NCBI GenBank assembly: GCA_025464045.1
Contig: JAODBQ010000256.1
Coordinates: forward strand, 1-6,433
Direction: 5' to 3'
DNA length: 6,433 nt
Source: Ilumatobacteraceae bacterium
Lineage (GTDB): Bacteria; Actinomycetota; Acidimicrobiia; Acidimicrobiales; Ilumatobacteraceae
Position numbers and translations under genes: made by a program
The notes under the pieces: model-generated
Database searches by the model: none
The model's input: only the letters and a program-made list of their open reading frames with translations
What the model was told of the DNA's origin: nothing
In this document: piece by piece, positions 5,621 to 6,433 of the stretch
Layout: each line of letters starts with the position of its first letter
How positions within the stretch are numbered: the stretch's first letter is position 1

Positions 5621-6433
5621 TCATTGCGGACGGGCGAAGACGGCGATGAAGTCGCGCGTGTCCTCGGTGAGCCAGCGATCTCCGCTGTGCTGCATGCCCG
5701 GGAGCACGCGCGTCCCCGACACCGTCCCGTCGGCAGCGGTCGTGTACGTGTTCAGCTCGACCCATTCGTGGTTGATGTCGAGCTGCATGCCGCGCAGCGC
5801 GCCGGCGCGCACCAACGTCTCGGCGAGGGTCTCGATCGTCAGCCCGGGACCACCGACCCAGACGAGCGCACCGTCGGACGTGATGCCGGCACCCGACCTC
5901 CACACAGCGCTCTTGTTCCGCGGCCCGGTGAAGCCCCACTTGCGGTTGGGGTCCTGGAGCAGCCCCGGCACCGGTGCGCCTGCGTCAACGATCAGGTCGA
6001 GGTTCTGTCGGGCGGAGTCCAGCGGCGATGTGGGATCGATGTCGCGTCCCCACATGCCGATGTTCGGGACGCCGTTGGCGTCGATCGCCAGCGTGGCCCC
6101 GCCGGTGCGCATCGGGGCGAGCTCAGCACCCGCGAGGATCACGCCGCCGCGGGAGTCGGCAAGCCTGAAGCCGCCGGCGAACGCCGCCACGAGCTGCTGC
6201 TGACGTTCTGCTTCGACGTGATCGGGGCGGTCCCAGGGCGCGCCGGGGATGTTCGCGCCCGGGTACTGCCGCAGGGAGAGCAGGCGCGGGTCGATCCAGA
6301 CGACCGCGTCGAGGATCGAGGTGTGCACCGCGTCGGGCCGGATCGTCGTGCCGTACGCGCCGGCCACGCCCGCCGCCGTCGGACCGATCGGCGTCCACGT
6401 GCCCTCGCCCTGGATCGCTGCCCCGGCCGGCGT
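5621..6433 (-). CDS. Phosphodiester glycosidase-like protein, 5' end beyond the window
   Basis: The last 270 residues of a paralog of the 2731–3990 product; the frame is open to the right edge, so the true start and any signal anchor are outside. A GTG at 6367 is in frame, but homology to the paralog continues upstream of it (AIQGEGTWTPIG matches VAGEGVWQAYGD), so it is not the start. Shared landmarks, in order: TIRPDAVHTSILDAVVWID, AAFAGGFRLADSRGG, ARQNLDLIVDAGAPVPGL, VWRSGAGITSDGALVWVGGP, LVRAGALRGMQLDINHEW and RDFIAVFARPQ at the C-terminus. The Asn of the paralog's AFNSGF motif is Ala here (AFAGGF), so the two copies may differ in substrate or one may be inactive. Family members hydrolyse sugar-phosphate diesters; the substrate here is unknown. 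It precedes the membrane-protein gene by 7 nt, as the first visible gene of the operon. Confidence 0.8.
   Translation of the reverse strand, partial: TPAGAAIQGEGTWTPIGPTAAGVAGAYGTTIRPDAVHTSILDAVVWIDPRLLSLRQYPGANIPGAPWDRPDHVEAERQQQLVAAFAGGFRLADSRGGVILAGAELAPMRTGGATLAIDANGVPNIGMWGRDIDPTSPLDSARQNLDLIVDAGAPVPGLLQDPNRKWGFTGPRNKSAVWRSGAGITSDGALVWVGGPGLTIETLAETLVRAGALRGMQLDINHEWVELNTYTTAADGTVSGTRVLPGMQHSGDRWLTEDTRDFIAVFARPQ

Noticed and set aside
2848..5649. A 933-codon open frame on the plus strand
   Set aside because: It is antisense to three well-supported minus-strand genes. Its product is dominated by Arg, Asp, Glu, His and Gly with no domain or hydrophobic pattern, as expected when GC-rich codons are read on the opposite strand.
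1..6433. RNA genes, CRISPR arrays, insertion sequences, prophage or toxin genes
   Set aside because: By eye there is no tRNA-like cloverleaf, regular repeat-spacer pattern, transposase motif or terminal inverted repeat, and nearly all bases are taken by the genes listed.

Overview
The window comes from a GC-rich bacterial chromosome. Its strong third-position G/C bias, actinobacterial-style PspC–histidine kinase, and tightly packed genes suggest Actinomycetota, possibly an Acidimicrobiia-like lineage. The phylum is an inference and the class is a guess. No RNA gene, CRISPR array, insertion sequence or origin was seen.

Left part (1–2542): a stress-type two-component locus. A PspC-domain membrane protein reads leftward and off the window edge. 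It is divergent from a PspC–sensor histidine kinase fusion, which overlaps a NarL/LuxR-family response regulator by an ATGA junction. The spacer between the divergent starts has no TA dinucleotide, so it holds no canonical -10 box. It does contain a 22–23-bp-spaced series of CCCTGA motifs and a 9-bp inverted pair, both candidate operators.

Right part (2549–6433): four leftward genes that look like one operon. In order of transcription they are a phosphodiester glycosidase-like (NAGPA/DUF2233-type) protein cut by the right edge, a 536-residue multi-pass membrane protein with a GT-C/PTPS_related-like layout, a second full-length membrane-anchored phosphodiester glycosidase-like protein, and a 61-residue two-helix membrane protein. 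Junctions are 7 nt, 12 nt and an ATGA overlap. This operon converges on the response regulator with only 6 nt between stop codons, beside a perfect 16-bp palindrome.

Working together: the left genes probably sense envelope state and control transcription, including that of their own divergent promoter. The right operon probably builds or trims an extracytoplasmic glycopolymer, with a lipid-linked-sugar-type membrane enzyme flanked by two predicted extracytoplasmic phosphodiester glycosidase paralogs. That pairing, and the unusual ELDIN motif shared by both paralogs where the family normally has a Gly-rich LDGGGS-like motif, is the least-described part of the window. A regulatory link between the two halves is speculation.
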